Assembly: GCA_947505055.1 (NCBI GenBank)
Contig: CANNLO010000203.1
Location: forward strand, 1 to 8,160
From: Methylococcaceae bacterium
GTDB lineage: Bacteria; Pseudomonadota; Gammaproteobacteria; Methylococcales; Methylomonadaceae
Length of the DNA stretch: 8,160 nt
Direction of reading: 5' to 3'
The notes beneath the pieces were generated by a model. The model had not been told where the DNA came from. It did not search any database and saw only the letters and a program-made list of their open reading frames with translations. Numbering within the stretch: position 1 is the stretch's first letter; every line of letters starts with the position of its first letter. Positions 7,232 through 8,160 of the stretch are shown here, piece after piece. Made by a program: the position numbers and the translations under genes.

Positions 7232-7255
7232 TTCGCAGCGACACTTTACTGCGAA
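7232..7255. promoter_or_regulatory. Perfect dyad TTCGCAG-N10-CTGCGAA upstream of fmdA
   Basis: TTCGCAG (7232-7238) and CTGCGAA (7249-7255) are exact reverse complements separated by 10 nt. The dyad lies 105 nt before the fmdA start and 40 nt before the small leader ORF. That position and symmetry suit the binding site of a dimeric regulator. The LuxR-type regulator encoded at 1985-2926 is one candidate (inference). No clear -35/-10 pair or sigma-54 -24/-12 site was found next to it. Confidence 0.4.
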
Positions 7256-7294
7256 TACTTTTACATTTGGTTATTTGAGCGAGGGAGACTGTAA

Positions 7295-7363
7295 ATGAAT
7301 GATTTTGTCCGAAACAGTAATTTGTTTTTATTGGAATTCACAGTTAGGCAGGTAGCGGCATGA
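7295..7363 (+). CDS. Possible 22-residue leader ORF overlapping fmdA
   Basis: An ATG at 7295 opens a 22-codon frame (begins MNDFVRNSNLFLLEF, ends VRQVAA) whose TGA stop overlaps the fmdA ATG as ATGA (7360-7363). It is preceded by GAGGGAG (7281-7287) with a 7-nt spacing, a better ribosome site than the one before fmdA itself (AGG at 7350-7352). This layout suggests translational coupling: ribosomes ending on the leader could restart at fmdA. The peptide is not in frame with fmdA, so it is not an N-terminal extension. It resembles nothing I know. A second ATG at 7299 opens another short frame ending at 7353 and could use the same site. Confidence 0.35.
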   Translation: MNDFVRNSNLFLLEFTVRQVAA

Positions 7364-8088
7364 AAACGTTAATTAAATTGGATCTTGATAAAAAACCCTG
7401 GGAACAGGACGGCCAGATTCACAATCGCTGGCACCCGGATCTGCCTATGGTGGCAATGGTCAAACCGGGTGATGAATTCCGCGTGGAATGTATGGACTGG
7501 ACCGGTGGCCAAATCGGCAACAACGACAGTGCTAATGATGTACGTGATGTGGATTTAACGCAAGTGCATTATCTTAGCGGACCGATCGGTGTTGAGGGCG
7601 CTGAACCTGGCGATCTGATGGTGGTAGATATTCTTGACGTAGGCACTTTCGATGATCAGCAATGGGGTTTTAATGGATTGTTTTCAAAGGAAAATGGCGG
7701 CGGCTTCTTGACTGATCATTATCCTGAGGCGCGTAAATCCATCTGGGATTTTCACGGGATTTACACCACCTCAAGACATGTTCCCAATGTTAAATTTGCA
7801 GGCATTATGCATCCTGGCCTGATTGGCTGTTTGCCTTCACGGGAGCTCCTTGAAAAATGGAATCAACGTGAAGCCGATCTGATTGCTACTGATCCCGAAC
7901 GGGTTCCGGCCTTGGCGCTGCCGCCCAATCCGCAGTCTGCGGTAATGGGCAAACTGACCGGTGATGCAGCCAAAGCGGCTGCCGCAGAAGGCGCCCGGAC
8001 AGTTCCGCCGCGTGAACACGGCGGTAATTGTGATATTAAAAATCTTACCAAAGGCTCGAAAGTATTTTTGGCTCTATGTGATTCGTAG
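7360..8088 (+). pseudogene. fmdA: Formamidase FmdA, truncated by an insertion sequence
   Basis: The product belongs to the acetamidase/formamidase (FmdA/AmdA) family, which hydrolyses formamide to formate and ammonia in the cytosol. It matches methylotroph formamidase from the first codon (MKTLIKLDLDKKPWEQDG, then HNRWHPDLPMVAMVKPGDEF), through DWTGGQIGNNDSANDV and GIMHPGLIGC, to REHGGNCDIKNLTKGSKVF. Family members have about 400 residues; here family sequence stops after F236. Codon 237 spans the junction at 8069/8070, and the last six residues (LALCDS) before the TAG at 8086-8088 come from foreign DNA. The missing 40 percent or so includes much of the C-terminal half, so the enzyme is very likely inactive. 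The rest of the gene may lie beyond the IS outside the window. The start has a modest AGG ribosome site and an ATGA overlap with a possible leader ORF. The gene is divergent from the permease-kinase block, which suggests shared regulation. Confidence 0.88.
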
Positions 8089-8160
8089 TGGGTAGCACTA
8101 TATAATATAGCCATGAATAGTGAAATCTTATTTAGCATGGCTTTAGGCCTGCAAGCACCC
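8070..8160 (+). mobile_element. Left end of an ISL3-family insertion sequence (partial)
   Basis: Formamidase homology ends exactly where GGCTCTATGTGATTCG begins at 8070. This sequence has the GG(C/G)TCT-type start that I recall for ISL3-family terminal repeats. A transposase-like ORF opens 43 nt inside. The 8 bases before it, GTATTTTT (8062-8069), are AT-rich and would be the target duplication, since this family makes 8-bp duplications. Only one end is in the window, so the right repeat and second copy of the duplication cannot be seen. Confidence 0.72.
8113..8160 (+). CDS. ISL3-family transposase, N-terminal fragment
   Basis: The first 16 codons (MNSEILFSMALGLQAP) run off the window. The pattern M-N-x-x-x-L-(F/Y)-S-x-A-L-G-L-x-x-P is what I recall at the N-terminus of ISL3 (IS204/IS1001/IS1096/IS1165) DDE transposases, which cut and join the ends of their own element. 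A perfect TATAAT lies at 8101-8106, only 6 nt before the ATG, and no Shine-Dalgarno is visible. Translation may therefore be leaderless or the real transcript may start further upstream. It shares the frame of fmdA, separated from it by the TAG at 8086-8088. Confidence 0.68.
   Translation, partial: MNSEILFSMALGLQAP

Noticed and set aside
7201..7290. Sigma-54 (-24/-12) promoter for fmdA
   Set aside because: Nitrogen-linked amidase genes can use sigma-54, so I looked, but no GG-N10-GC pair with acceptable flanks was found on the + strand.
8086..8115. FmdA-transposase fusion protein
   Set aside because: The two frames are in phase, but the TAG at 8086-8088 separates them and nothing suggests readthrough.
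7863..8138. 91-codon minus-strand frame across the fmdA/IS junction
   Set aside because: It is antisense to fmdA and crosses the insertion boundary; its Ala/Ser-rich translation is a by-product of fmdA codons.
1..8160. CRISPR array, tRNA, rRNA or riboswitch
   Set aside because: No regularly spaced repeats, cloverleaf-like segments or conserved RNA cores were noticed on either strand.

Overview
The window looks like a chromosomal segment of a gammaproteobacterium, most likely a Methylococcales-type methanotroph. This is inferred from a VPLPA/PEP-CTERM protein tail, a methylotroph-type formamidase and moderate base composition; no rRNA or tRNA is present to confirm it.

Layout, left to right. 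Positions 1-141 hold the last 46 codons of a surface/secreted protein ending in a VPLPA-type PEP-CTERM sorting signal, followed by a strong intrinsic terminator (153-183). After an AT-rich gap comes a DUF1993 family gene (451-975). A perfect 11-bp inverted repeat follows, then a mostly helical protein of unknown function (1061-1969). These + strand genes converge, with only 15 nt between stop codons, on a three-gene minus-strand block read 7100 to 1985. That block encodes a predicted periplasmic protein of unknown function, a 1125-residue hybrid sensor kinase whose N-terminal half is an NCS1-type (cytosine/allantoin/hydantoin permease-like) membrane domain, and a REC-LuxR response regulator overlapping the kinase by 8 bp.

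Divergent from this block, across a 259-bp intergenic region with two inverted repeats and a possible 22-codon leader ORF, lies a formamidase gene (fmdA). It is intact for 236 codons, then breaks off at position 8069/8070. What follows looks like the left end of an ISL3-family insertion sequence, with the first 16 transposase codons running off the window.

Working model (inference): the permease-kinase senses or carries a small nitrogenous solute such as formamide, another short amide or urea. It signals to the LuxR-type regulator, which may control the divergent amidase gene, now inactivated in this genome by an IS. The less ordinary points are the transporter-kinase fusion with an eight-cysteine cluster between transporter and kinase, the unknown periplasmic protein in front of it, the leader ORF overlapping fmdA by ATGA, and the IS disruption.
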